64,000 nucleotides of DNA, from NCBI RefSeq assembly GCF_030540765.1, contig NZ_JAUOEL010000001.1, forward strand, positions 1,211,056 to 1,275,055. The letters run 5' to 3'. The notes under the pieces are model-generated. The model had not been told where the DNA came from, made no database searches, and saw only the letters and a list, made by a program, of their open reading frames with translations. Source of the stretch: Flavivirga jejuensis. GTDB lineage: Bacteria > Bacteroidota > Bacteroidia > Flavobacteriales > Flavobacteriaceae. A program made the translations under genes and the position numbers. Shown here piece by piece: positions 56,201-64,000 of the stretch. Each line of letters begins with the position of its first letter. Within the stretch, counting starts at the first letter, position 1.

Positions 56201-59200
56201 TATCGGCAAGTACGCCAGGTACATATACCGTAACTTATACAACAGCAGGCACCTGTCCAAACAGTAGTACTGCTAGTGTAACGATTAACGCATTGGACGA
56301 TGCGAGTTTTAACTATAGCGCTGCCGCATATTGTGTAGATGCTATAGATCCAACGCCAACTATAACAGGTTTAACAGGTGGTACATTTAGTAGTACATTA
56401 GGCTTATCGATTACTGCAGGTACTGGACTAATCGATGTATCGGCCAGTACGCCAGGTACATATACAGTAACTTATACCACAGCAGGCATTTGTCCAAACA
56501 GTAGTACTGCTAGTGTTACAATTAATGCATTGGACGATGCGAGTTTTAACTATAGCGCTGCCGCATATTGTGTAGACGCGAGTGATCCAACGCCGACCAT
56601 AACAGGTTTAACAGGTGGTACATTTAGTAGTACATTAGGTTTATCCCTTACCGCAGGCACTGGACTAATCGATGTATCGACCAGTACACCAGGTACATAT
56701 ACCGTAACCTATACCACAGCAGGCACTTGTCCAAACAGTAGTACTGCTAGTGTTACAATTAACGCATTGGACGATGCGAGCTTTAACTATAGCGCCGCAG
56801 CATATTGTGTAGATGCTATAGATCCAACGCCAACCATAACAGGTTTAACAGGCGGAACTTTCTCAAGTACATTAGGCTTATCGATTACTGCTGGTACTGG
56901 ACTGATCGATGTATCGACAAGTACACCAGGTACATATACCGTAACCTATACCACAGCAGGCACCTGTCCAAACAGTAGTACCGCTAGTGTTACAATTAAT
57001 GCACTGGACGATGCGAGCTTTAATTATAGCGCTGCTGCATATTGTGTAGATGCCAGTGATCCAACGCCAACTATAACAGGTTTAACAGGTGGAACTTTCT
57101 CAAGTACATTAGGCTTATCGATTACCGCAGGTACTGGACTAATCGATGTATCGGCAAGTACGCCAGGTACATATACCGTAACTTATACCACAGCAGGCAC
57201 TTGTCCAAACAGTAGTACCGCTAGTGTCACGATTAACGCATTGGATGATGCGAGTTTTAACTATAGTGCTGCCGCATATTGTGTAGATGCGAGTGATCCA
57301 ACGCCAACCATAACAGGTTTAACAGGTGGAACTTTCTCAAGTACATTAGGCTTATCGATTACCGCAGGTACTGGACTGATCGATGTATCGGCCAGTACGC
57401 CTGGTACATATACCGTAACCTATACCACAGCAGGTACCTGTCCAAACAGTAGTACAGCTAGTGTTACGATTAATGCATTGGACGATGCGAGTTTTAACTA
57501 TAGTGCTGCCGCATATTGTGTAGATGCTATAGATCCAACCCCAACTATAACAGGTTTAACAGGTGGTACATTTAGTAGTACATTAGGTTTATCGATTACC
57601 GCAGGTACTGGACTGATCGATGTATCGGCCAGTACACCAGGTACATATACCGTAACCTATACCACAGCAGGCACCTGTCCAAACAGTAGTACAGCTAGTG
57701 TTACGATTAACGCATTGGATGATGCGAGCTTTAACTATAGCGCTGCCGCATATTGTGTAGATGCGAGTGATCCAACGCCAACCATAACAGGTTTAACAGG
57801 TGGAACTTTCTCAAGTACATTAGGTTTATCCCTTACTGCAGGTACTGGACAGATCGATGTATCGGCAAGTACGCCAGGTACGTATACAGTAACTTATACC
57901 ACAGCAGGTACCTGTCCAAACAGTAGTACTGCTAGTGTCACGATTAATGCTCTGGACGATGCGAGCTTTAATTATAGCGCTGCCGCATATTGTGTAGATG
58001 CGAGTGATCCAACCCCAACCATAACAGGTTTAACAGGTGGTACATTTAGTAGTACATTAGGCTTATCGATTACCGCAGGTACTGGACTGATCGATGTATC
58101 GGCCAGTACGCCAGGTACATATACCGTAACCTATACCACAGCAGGTACCTGTCCAAACAGTAGTACCGCTAGTGTCACGATTAATGCACTGGACGATGCG
58201 AGTTTTAACTATAGCGCTGCCGCATATTGTGTAGATGCGAGTGATCCAACCCCAACTATAACAGGTTTAACAGGTGGTACATATAGCAGTACATTAGGCT
58301 TATCGATTACCGCAGGTACTGGACTAATCGATGTATCGGCCAGTACGCCAGGTACATATACCGTAACTTATACCACAGCAGGCACCTGTCCAAACAGTAG
58401 TACTGCTAGTGTCACAATTAATGCACTGGACGATGCGAGCTTTAACTATAGCGCTGCCGCATATTGTGTAGACGCTATAGATCCAACGCCAACCATAACA
58501 GGTTTAACAGGTGGTACATTTAGTAGTACAGTAGGTTTATCACTTACTGCTGGTACTGGACTAATCGATGTATCGGCAAGTACGCCTGGTACATATACAG
58601 TAACTTATACCACAGCAGGCACCTGTCCAAACAGTAGTACAGCTAGTGTTACGATTAACGCATTGGACGATGCGAGTTTTAATTATAGCGCTGCCGCATA
58701 TTGCGTAGATGCCAGTGATCCAACCCCAACTATAACAGGTTTAACAGGCGGAACTTTCTCAAGTACATTAGGCTTATCGATTACCGCAGGTACTGGACTG
58801 ATCGATGTATCGGCCAGTACGCCTGGTACATATACCGTAACCTATACCACAGCAGGTACCTGTCCAAACAGTAGTATAGCTAGTGTTACGATTAATGCAT
58901 TGGACGATGCGAGCTTTAACTATAGCGCTGCCGCATATTGTGTAGATGCTATAGATCCAACCCCAACTATAACAGGTTTAACAGGTGGTACATTTAGTAG
59001 TACATTAGGCTTATCGATTACCGCAGGTACTGGACTGATCGATGTATCGGCTAGTACGCCTGGTACATATACCGTAACCTATACCACAGCAGGTACCTGT
59101 CCAAACAGTAGTACCACTAGTGTCACGATTAACGCATTGGACGATGCGAGCTTTAACTATAGTGCTGCCGCATATTGTGTAGACGCTATAGATCCAACGC

Positions 59201-62200
59201 CAACCATAACAGGTTTAACAGGCGGAACTTTCTCAAGTACATTAGGTTTATCACTTACTGCAGGTACTGGACTGATCGATGTATCGGCAAGTACGCCAGG
59301 TACATATACCGTAACCTATACCACAGCAGGCACTTGTCCAAACAGTAGTACAGCTAGTGTTACAATTAATGCATTGGACGATGCGAGCTTTAATTATAGC
59401 GCCGCAGCATATTGTGTAGATGCGAGTGATCCAACGCCAACCATAACAGGTTTAACAAGCGGAACTTTCTCAAGTACATTAGGTTTATCACTTACTGCAG
59501 GTACTGGACTGATCGATGTATCGGCAAGTACACCAGGTACATATACCGTAACCTATACCACAGCAGGCACTTGTCCAAACAGTAGTACAGCTAGTGTTAC
59601 AATTAATGCATTGGACGATGCGAGCTTTAACTATAGCGCAGCCGCATATTGTGTAGATGCCAGTGATCCAACCCCAACTATAACAGGTTTAACAGGCGGA
59701 ACTTTCTCAAGTACATTAGGCTTATCGATTACCGCAGGTACTGGACTGATCGATGTATCGGCAAGTACACCAGGCACATATACAGTAACCTATACCACAG
59801 CAGGTACTTGTCCAAACAGTAGTACCGCTAGTGTCACGATTAATGCTCTGGACGACGCGAGCTTTAACTATAGCGCAGCCGCATATTGTGTAGATGCCAG
59901 TGATCCAACGCCAACTATAACAGGTTTAACAGGCGGAACTTTCTCAAGTACATTAGGTTTATCGATTACCGCAGGCACTGGACTGATCGATGTATCGGCC
60001 AGTACACCAGGTACATATACCGTAACCTATACCACAGCAGGCACCTGTCCAAACAGTAGTACTGCTAGTGTCACGATTAATGCATTGGACGATGCGAGCT
60101 TTAACTATAGCGCTGCCGCATATTGTGTAGATGCCAGTGATCCAACCCCAACTATAACAGGTTTAACAGGTGGTACATTTAGTAGTACAGTAGGTTTATC
60201 ACTTACGGCTGGCACTGGACTGATCGATGTATCGACAAGTACGCCTGGTACATATACCGTAACCTATACCACAGCAGGCACCTGTCCAAACAGTAGTACA
60301 GCTAGTGTTACAATTAATGCATTAGACGATGCGAGCTTTAACTATAGCGCTGCCGCATATTGTGTAGATGCCAGTGATCCAACCCCAACTATAACAGGTT
60401 TAACAGGTGGTACATTTAGTAGTACAGTAGGTTTATCACTTACGGCTGGCACTGGACTGATCGATGTATCGACAAGTACGCCTGGTACATATACCGTAAC
60501 CTATACCACAGCAGGCACCTGTCCAAACAGTAGTACAGCTAGTGTTACAATTAATGCATTAGACGATGCGAGCTTTAACTATAGCGCCGCCGCATATTGT
60601 GTAGATGCTATAGATCCAACGCCGACCATAACAGGTTTAACAGGCGGAACTTTCTCAAGTACATTAGGTTTATCACTTACTGCAGGTACTGGACTGATCG
60701 ATGTATCGGCCAGTACACCAGGTACATATACCGTAACCTATACCACAGCAGGCACTTGTCCAAACAGTAGTACAGCTAGTGTTACAATTAATGCATTGGA
60801 CGATGCGAGCTTTAACTATAGCGCTGCCGCATATTGTGTAGATGCGAGTGATCCAACGCCAACCATAACAGGTTTAACAGGTGGAACTTTCTCAAGTACA
60901 TTAGGTTTATCCCTTACTGCAGGTACTGGACAGATCGATGTATCGGCAAGTACGCCAGGTACGTATACAGTAACTTATACCACAGCAGGTACCTGTCCAA
61001 ACAGTAGTACTGCTAGTGTCACGATTAACGCACTGGACGATGCGAGTTTTAACTATAGCGCTGCCGCATATTGTGTAGATGCGAGTGATCCAACCCCAAC
61101 TATAACAGGTTTAACAGGTGGTACATTTAGTAGTACATTAGGCTTATCGATTACCGCAGGTACTGGACTGATCGATGTATCGACAAGTACACCAGGTACA
61201 TATACCGTAACCTATACTACAGCAGGCACCTGTCCAAACAGTAGTACCGCTAGTGTTACAATTAACGCATTGGACGATGCGAGCTTTAACTATAGCGCTG
61301 CCGCATATTGTGTAGATGCTATAGATCCAACGCCAACTATAACAGGTTTAACAGGTGGTACATTTAGTAGTACATTAGGCTTATCGATTACCGCAGGTAC
61401 TGGACTGATCGATGTATCGGCAAGTACACCTGGTACATATACCGTAACTTATACAACAGCAGGCACCTGTCCAAACAGTAGTACTGCTAGTGTAACGATT
61501 AACGCATTGGACGACGCGAGTTTTAACTATAGCGCTGCCGCATATTGTGTAGATGCTATAGATCCAACGCCAACTATAACAGGTTTAACAGGTGGTACAT
61601 TTAGTAGTACATTAGGCTTATCGATTACTGCAGGTACTGGACTAATCGATGTATCGGCCAGTACGCCTGGTACATATACCGTAACCTATACCACAGCAGG
61701 CACCTGTCCAAACAATAGTACCGCTAGTGTCACGATTAACGCATTGGACGATGCGAGCTTTAACTATAGCGCTGCCGCATATTGTGTAGATGCTATAGAT
61801 CCAACGCCAACCATAACAGGTTTAACAGGCGGAACTTTCTCAAGTACATTAGGCTTATCGATTACTGCTGGTACTGGACTGATCGATGTATCGACAAGTA
61901 CACCAGGTACATATACCGTAACCTATACCACAGCAGGCACTTGTCCAAACAGTAGTACAGCTAGTGTTACAATTAATGCATTGGACGATGCGAGTTTTAA
62001 CTATAGCGCTGCCGCATATTGTGTAGATGCTATAGATCCAACGCCGGCCATAACAGGTTTAACAGGCGGAACTTTCTCAAGTACATTAGGTTTATCACTT
62101 ACTGCAGGTACTGGACTGATCGATGTATCGGCCAGTACACCAGGTACATATACCGTAACCTATACTACAGCAGGCACTTGTCCAAACAGTAGTACAGCTA

Positions 62201-64000
62201 GTGTTACAATTAATGCATTGGACGATGCGAGTTTTAACTATAGCGCTGCCGCATATTGTGTAGATGCGAGTGATCCAACGCCAACCATAACAGGTTTAAC
62301 AGGTGGAACTTTTTCAAGTACATTAGGCTTATCGATTACCGCAGGTACTGGACTAATCGATGTATCGACAAGTACGCCTGGTACATATACCGTAACCTAT
62401 ACCACAGCAGGTACCTGTCCAAACAGTAGTACTGCTAGTGTTACAATTAACGCATTGGACGATGCGAGCTTTAACTATAGTGCTGCCGCATATTGTGTAG
62501 ATGCTATAGATCCAACGCCAACCATAACAGGTTTAACAGGCGGAACATTTAGTAGTACATTAGGCTTATCGATTACCGCAGGTACTGGACTAATCGATGT
62601 ATCGACAAGTACGCCAGGTACGTATACCGTGACCTATACTACAGCAGGTACCTGTCCAAACAGTAGTACCGCTAGTGTAACGATTAATGCATTGGACGAT
62701 GCGAGTTTTAACTATAGTGCTGCAGCATATTGTGTAGATGCTATAGATCCAACCCCAACCATAACAGGTTTAACAGGTGGTACATTTAGTAGTACATTAG
62801 GCTTATCCCTTACCGCAGGTACTGGACTAATCGATGTATCGACAAGTACGCCAGGTACGTATACCGTGACCTATACTACAGCAGGTACCTGTCCAAACAG
62901 TAGTACCGCTAGTGTAACGATTAATGCATTGGACGATGCGAGTTTTAACTATAGTGCTGCAGCATATTGTGTAGATGCTATAGATCCAACCCCAACCATA
63001 ACAGGTTTAACAGGTGGTACATTTAGTAGTACATTAGGCTTATCCCTTACTGCTGGTACTGGACTGATCGATGTATCGACAAGTACGCCTGGTACATATA
63101 CCGTAACCTATACCACAGCAGGCACCTGTCCAAACAGTAGTACAGCTAGTGTTACGATTAACGCACTGGACGATGCGAGTTTTAACTATAGCGCTGCAGC
63201 ATATTGTGTAGATGCTATAGATCCAACGCCAACCATAACAGGTTTAACAGGCGGAACTTTCTCAAGTACATTAGGCTTATCGATTACCGCAGGCACTGGA
63301 CTAATCGATGTATCGACCAGTACACCAGGTACATATACCGTAACCTATACCACAGCAGGCACTTGTCCAAACAGTAGTACTGCTAGTGTTACAATTAACG
63401 CATTGGACGATGCGAGCTTTAACTATAGCGCCGCAGCATATTGTGTAGATGCTATAGATCCAACGCCAACCATAACAGGTTTAACAGGCGGAACTTTCTC
63501 AAGTACATTAGGCTTATCGATTACTGCTGGTACTGGACTGATCGATGTATCGACAAGTACACCAGGTACATATACCGTAACCTATACCACAGCAGGCACC
63601 TGTCCAAACAGTAGTACCGCTAGTGTTACAATTAATGCACTGGACGATGCGAGCTTTAATTATAGCGCTGCTGCATATTGTGTAGATGCCAGTGATCCAA
63701 CGCCAACTATAACAGGTTTAACAGGTGGAACTTTCTCAAGTACAGTAGGTTTATCCCTTACTGCAGGTACTGGACTAATCGATGTATCGGCAAGTACGCC
63801 AGGTACATATACCGTAACTTATACCACAGCAGGTACCTGTCCAAACAGTAGTACAGCTAGTGTAACGATTAATGCTCTGGATGATGCGAGTTTTAATTAT
63901 AGCGCTGCCGCATATTGTGCAGATGCTATAGATCCAATCCCAACTATAACAGGTTTAACAGGCGGAACTTTCTCAAGTACAGTAGGTTTGTCGATTACCG
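53227..64000 (+). CDS. giant tandem-repeat surface protein (adhesin-like), 3' end outside the window
   Basis: The frame is open from the ATG at 53227 to the last base: 3591 codons with no stop. The N-terminus is a long Sec signal (hydrophobic about 30-43, SFSAVAQ). A beta-rich region follows (about 50-260), then a cadherin/Ig-like segment (NDPPVVIDNL; NVTFTPAANYSGNADINFRV). From residue 471 the protein is only 79-residue repeats beginning DDASFNYSAAAYCVDA, with ITGLTGGTFSSTLGLS, STPGTYTVTYTTAGTCPNSS and TASVTINAL. Each has cysteines at positions 13 and 66. In Bacteroidota such proteins usually end in a T9SS type B (gliding-associated) domain, but that end is not in view. Likely a cell-surface adhesin. 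Confidence 0.9.
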   Translation, partial: MKTLVHLLLKNIHVLFFKSLELKKEQFKYSYILIFASILFSFSAVAQPTFGGAQGPTLLSGTLNQQGSRYLYTDVVVNVNGTTSNADAVITIIELNNITVNSVDTVLGVDNRFEPTTTTTADGGYAEWEIVFVEDGTANAGTNGIPIEVDSYTLQAIDVDGSEFFEALVGDNFFLEAGTSPPSGTCPQGSGVTTNLIGCPTELVVSANGPFTRFQSGSDFASGVHVGRTEYIVSITYSNVSTVRFRNGRATTGSSRLNSISFLGEVTFVTETSDPDPTNDPPVVIDNLGHVVLENSGANGPYNVLTGSSDPDGNLDSTTITLIDPGNISNLGYVGTDLVISGVGTYSVDNTGNVTFTPAANYSGNADINFRVLDTSAESSNTATLGITVCPVANNTTDSSAICESNTKTLTTTSSGGTWSVISGGGSILGTTYTPDDVAVNTSVTIRYTIPASAPCSVSTSDVTFTVNVLDDASFNYSAAAYCVDAIDPTPTITGLTGGAFSSTGGLSLTPGTGLIDVSTSTPGTYTVTYTTAGTCPNSSTASVTINALDDASFNYSAAGYCVDASDPTPTITGLTGGTFSSTLGLSLTAGTGLIDVSTSTPGTYTVTYTTAGTCPNSSTASVTINALDDASFNYSAAAYCVDASDPTPTITGLTGGTFSSTLGLSLTAGTGLIDVSASTPGTYTVTYTTAGTCPNSSTASVTINALDDASFNYSAAAYCVDASDPTPTITGLTGGTFSSTLGLSLTAGTGLIDVSTSTPGTYTVTYTTAGTCPNSSTASVTINALDDASFNYSAAAYCVDAIDPTPTITGLTGGTFSSTLGLSITAGTGLIDVSASTPGTYTVTYTTAGTCPNSSTASVTINALDDASFNYSAVAYCVDATDPTPTITGLTGGTFSSTLGLSITAGTGLIDVSASTPGTYTVTYTTAGTCPNSSTASVTINALDDASFNYSAAAYCVDASDPTPTITGLTGGTFSSTLGLSITAGTGLIDVSASTPGTYTVTYTTAGTCPNSSTASVTINALDDASFNYSAAAYCVDAIDPTPTITGLTGGTFSSTLGLSITAGTGLIDVSASTPGTYTVTYTTAGICPNSSTASVTINALDDASFNYSAAAYCVDASDPTPTITGLTGGTFSSTLGLSLTAGTGLIDVSTSTPGTYTVTYTTAGTCPNSSTASVTINALDDASFNYSAAAYCVDAIDPTPTITGLTGGTFSSTLGLSITAGTGLIDVSTSTPGTYTVTYTTAGTCPNSSTASVTINALDDASFNYSAAAYCVDASDPTPTITGLTGGTFSSTLGLSITAGTGLIDVSASTPGTYTVTYTTAGTCPNSSTASVTINALDDASFNYSAAAYCVDASDPTPTITGLTGGTFSSTLGLSITAGTGLIDVSASTPGTYTVTYTTAGTCPNSSTASVTINALDDASFNYSAAAYCVDAIDPTPTITGLTGGTFSSTLGLSITAGTGLIDVSASTPGTYTVTYTTAGTCPNSSTASVTINALDDASFNYSAAAYCVDASDPTPTITGLTGGTFSSTLGLSLTAGTGQIDVSASTPGTYTVTYTTAGTCPNSSTASVTINALDDASFNYSAAAYCVDASDPTPTITGLTGGTFSSTLGLSITAGTGLIDVSASTPGTYTVTYTTAGTCPNSSTASVTINALDDASFNYSAAAYCVDASDPTPTITGLTGGTYSSTLGLSITAGTGLIDVSASTPGTYTVTYTTAGTCPNSSTASVTINALDDASFNYSAAAYCVDAIDPTPTITGLTGGTFSSTVGLSLTAGTGLIDVSASTPGTYTVTYTTAGTCPNSSTASVTINALDDASFNYSAAAYCVDASDPTPTITGLTGGTFSSTLGLSITAGTGLIDVSASTPGTYTVTYTTAGTCPNSSIASVTINALDDASFNYSAAAYCVDAIDPTPTITGLTGGTFSSTLGLSITAGTGLIDVSASTPGTYTVTYTTAGTCPNSSTTSVTINALDDASFNYSAAAYCVDAIDPTPTITGLTGGTFSSTLGLSLTAGTGLIDVSASTPGTYTVTYTTAGTCPNSSTASVTINALDDASFNYSAAAYCVDASDPTPTITGLTSGTFSSTLGLSLTAGTGLIDVSASTPGTYTVTYTTAGTCPNSSTASVTINALDDASFNYSAAAYCVDASDPTPTITGLTGGTFSSTLGLSITAGTGLIDVSASTPGTYTVTYTTAGTCPNSSTASVTINALDDASFNYSAAAYCVDASDPTPTITGLTGGTFSSTLGLSITAGTGLIDVSASTPGTYTVTYTTAGTCPNSSTASVTINALDDASFNYSAAAYCVDASDPTPTITGLTGGTFSSTVGLSLTAGTGLIDVSTSTPGTYTVTYTTAGTCPNSSTASVTINALDDASFNYSAAAYCVDASDPTPTITGLTGGTFSSTVGLSLTAGTGLIDVSTSTPGTYTVTYTTAGTCPNSSTASVTINALDDASFNYSAAAYCVDAIDPTPTITGLTGGTFSSTLGLSLTAGTGLIDVSASTPGTYTVTYTTAGTCPNSSTASVTINALDDASFNYSAAAYCVDASDPTPTITGLTGGTFSSTLGLSLTAGTGQIDVSASTPGTYTVTYTTAGTCPNSSTASVTINALDDASFNYSAAAYCVDASDPTPTITGLTGGTFSSTLGLSITAGTGLIDVSTSTPGTYTVTYTTAGTCPNSSTASVTINALDDASFNYSAAAYCVDAIDPTPTITGLTGGTFSSTLGLSITAGTGLIDVSASTPGTYTVTYTTAGTCPNSSTASVTINALDDASFNYSAAAYCVDAIDPTPTITGLTGGTFSSTLGLSITAGTGLIDVSASTPGTYTVTYTTAGTCPNNSTASVTINALDDASFNYSAAAYCVDAIDPTPTITGLTGGTFSSTLGLSITAGTGLIDVSTSTPGTYTVTYTTAGTCPNSSTASVTINALDDASFNYSAAAYCVDAIDPTPAITGLTGGTFSSTLGLSLTAGTGLIDVSASTPGTYTVTYTTAGTCPNSSTASVTINALDDASFNYSAAAYCVDASDPTPTITGLTGGTFSSTLGLSITAGTGLIDVSTSTPGTYTVTYTTAGTCPNSSTASVTINALDDASFNYSAAAYCVDAIDPTPTITGLTGGTFSSTLGLSITAGTGLIDVSTSTPGTYTVTYTTAGTCPNSSTASVTINALDDASFNYSAAAYCVDAIDPTPTITGLTGGTFSSTLGLSLTAGTGLIDVSTSTPGTYTVTYTTAGTCPNSSTASVTINALDDASFNYSAAAYCVDAIDPTPTITGLTGGTFSSTLGLSLTAGTGLIDVSTSTPGTYTVTYTTAGTCPNSSTASVTINALDDASFNYSAAAYCVDAIDPTPTITGLTGGTFSSTLGLSITAGTGLIDVSTSTPGTYTVTYTTAGTCPNSSTASVTINALDDASFNYSAAAYCVDAIDPTPTITGLTGGTFSSTLGLSITAGTGLIDVSTSTPGTYTVTYTTAGTCPNSSTASVTINALDDASFNYSAAAYCVDASDPTPTITGLTGGTFSSTVGLSLTAGTGLIDVSASTPGTYTVTYTTAGTCPNSSTASVTINALDDASFNYSAAAYCADAIDPIPTITGLTGGTFSSTVGLSIT
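54637..64000 (+). repeat. tandem array of 237-bp coding repeats, 39 full units plus a partial
   Basis: Units start at 54637 and every 237 bp after (e.g. 54874, 60088, 60325, 62695, 63880), with no phase shift. All changes are substitutions, many synonymous. Recurrent protein variants are DAID/DASD, SIT/SLT and SAST/STST. Rarer changes are GQIDVS at 57850 and 60931, TSGTFS at 59456 and ADAIDPIP at 63917. By eye the array is more GC-rich than the flanking genes. Confidence 0.98.

Noticed and set aside
54637..64000. CRISPR-like regular repeat array
   Set aside because: Units are 237 bp, contiguous, without spacers, and keep one reading frame with mainly conservative or synonymous changes; this is a coding repeat.

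Overview
The window looks like a chromosomal segment from a marine-type Flavobacteriaceae species (Bacteroidota). The evidence is low-GC, A-rich translation starts with almost no Shine-Dalgarno sequences, promoters of the TAnnTTTG type, type IX secretion (T9SS) sorting-domain cargo, and housekeeping proteins of flavobacterial lengths (RpoB 1271, RpoC 1433 residues). No rRNA, CRISPR array, prophage or intact insertion sequence was seen.

Layout. 1-5.4 kb is the edge of a surface-polysaccharide locus: four glycosyltransferases, a stand-alone FdtA-type cupin and a SAM methyltransferase, which abuts ftsE. 6.5-11.3 kb holds a large TPR protein followed by an outer-membrane beta-barrel protein. 11.4-28.5 kb is a mixed housekeeping stretch: methyltransferase, YkgJ-type cysteine-cluster protein, sterol-desaturase-like hydroxylase, NamZ-like lipoprotein, LolC/E-type permease, cystathionine beta-synthase, a FIST sensor overlapping a hybrid histidine kinase, DUF2851, PspC, a K+ channel, a Na+/alanine symporter, a helix-hairpin-helix protein and an acyl-CoA dehydrogenase. 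28.6-34.7 kb holds rpsU with a strong promoter and a real Shine-Dalgarno, then three secreted proteins on the minus strand facing a TPR-histidine kinase/LuxR-type regulator pair. 34.8-49.5 kb is xer recombinase, hpf and the classic tRNA-tuf-tRNA-secE-nusG-rplKAJL-rpoBC block. 49.5-52.1 kb holds DUF3467, a small ferredoxin-like protein and prfC.

The most striking object is at the right end. A gene begins at 53227 and stays open to the last base (3591 codons so far). From 54637 it consists only of exactly phased 237-bp (79-residue) repeats: 39 complete units and part of a 40th. Its signal peptide, cadherin/Ig-like N-terminus and repeats suggest a giant cell-surface adhesin, probably T9SS-secreted and gliding-related, but its C-terminus lies outside the window. 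Some adjacent units are identical at DNA level, and blocks recur at spacings of 13, 22 and 28 units, so the array is being actively rearranged.

Intergenic DNA carries several families of short dispersed palindromes (ATTCCTGC-type, TCCTGAACGCAGTCGAAGGA-type, GACT-NNN-AGTC hairpins), a heptanucleotide tandem repeat between rpoB and rpoC, and an unexplained hairpin-rich stretch near 52.3-52.5 kb. All functional assignments come from reading motifs; no database search was run.
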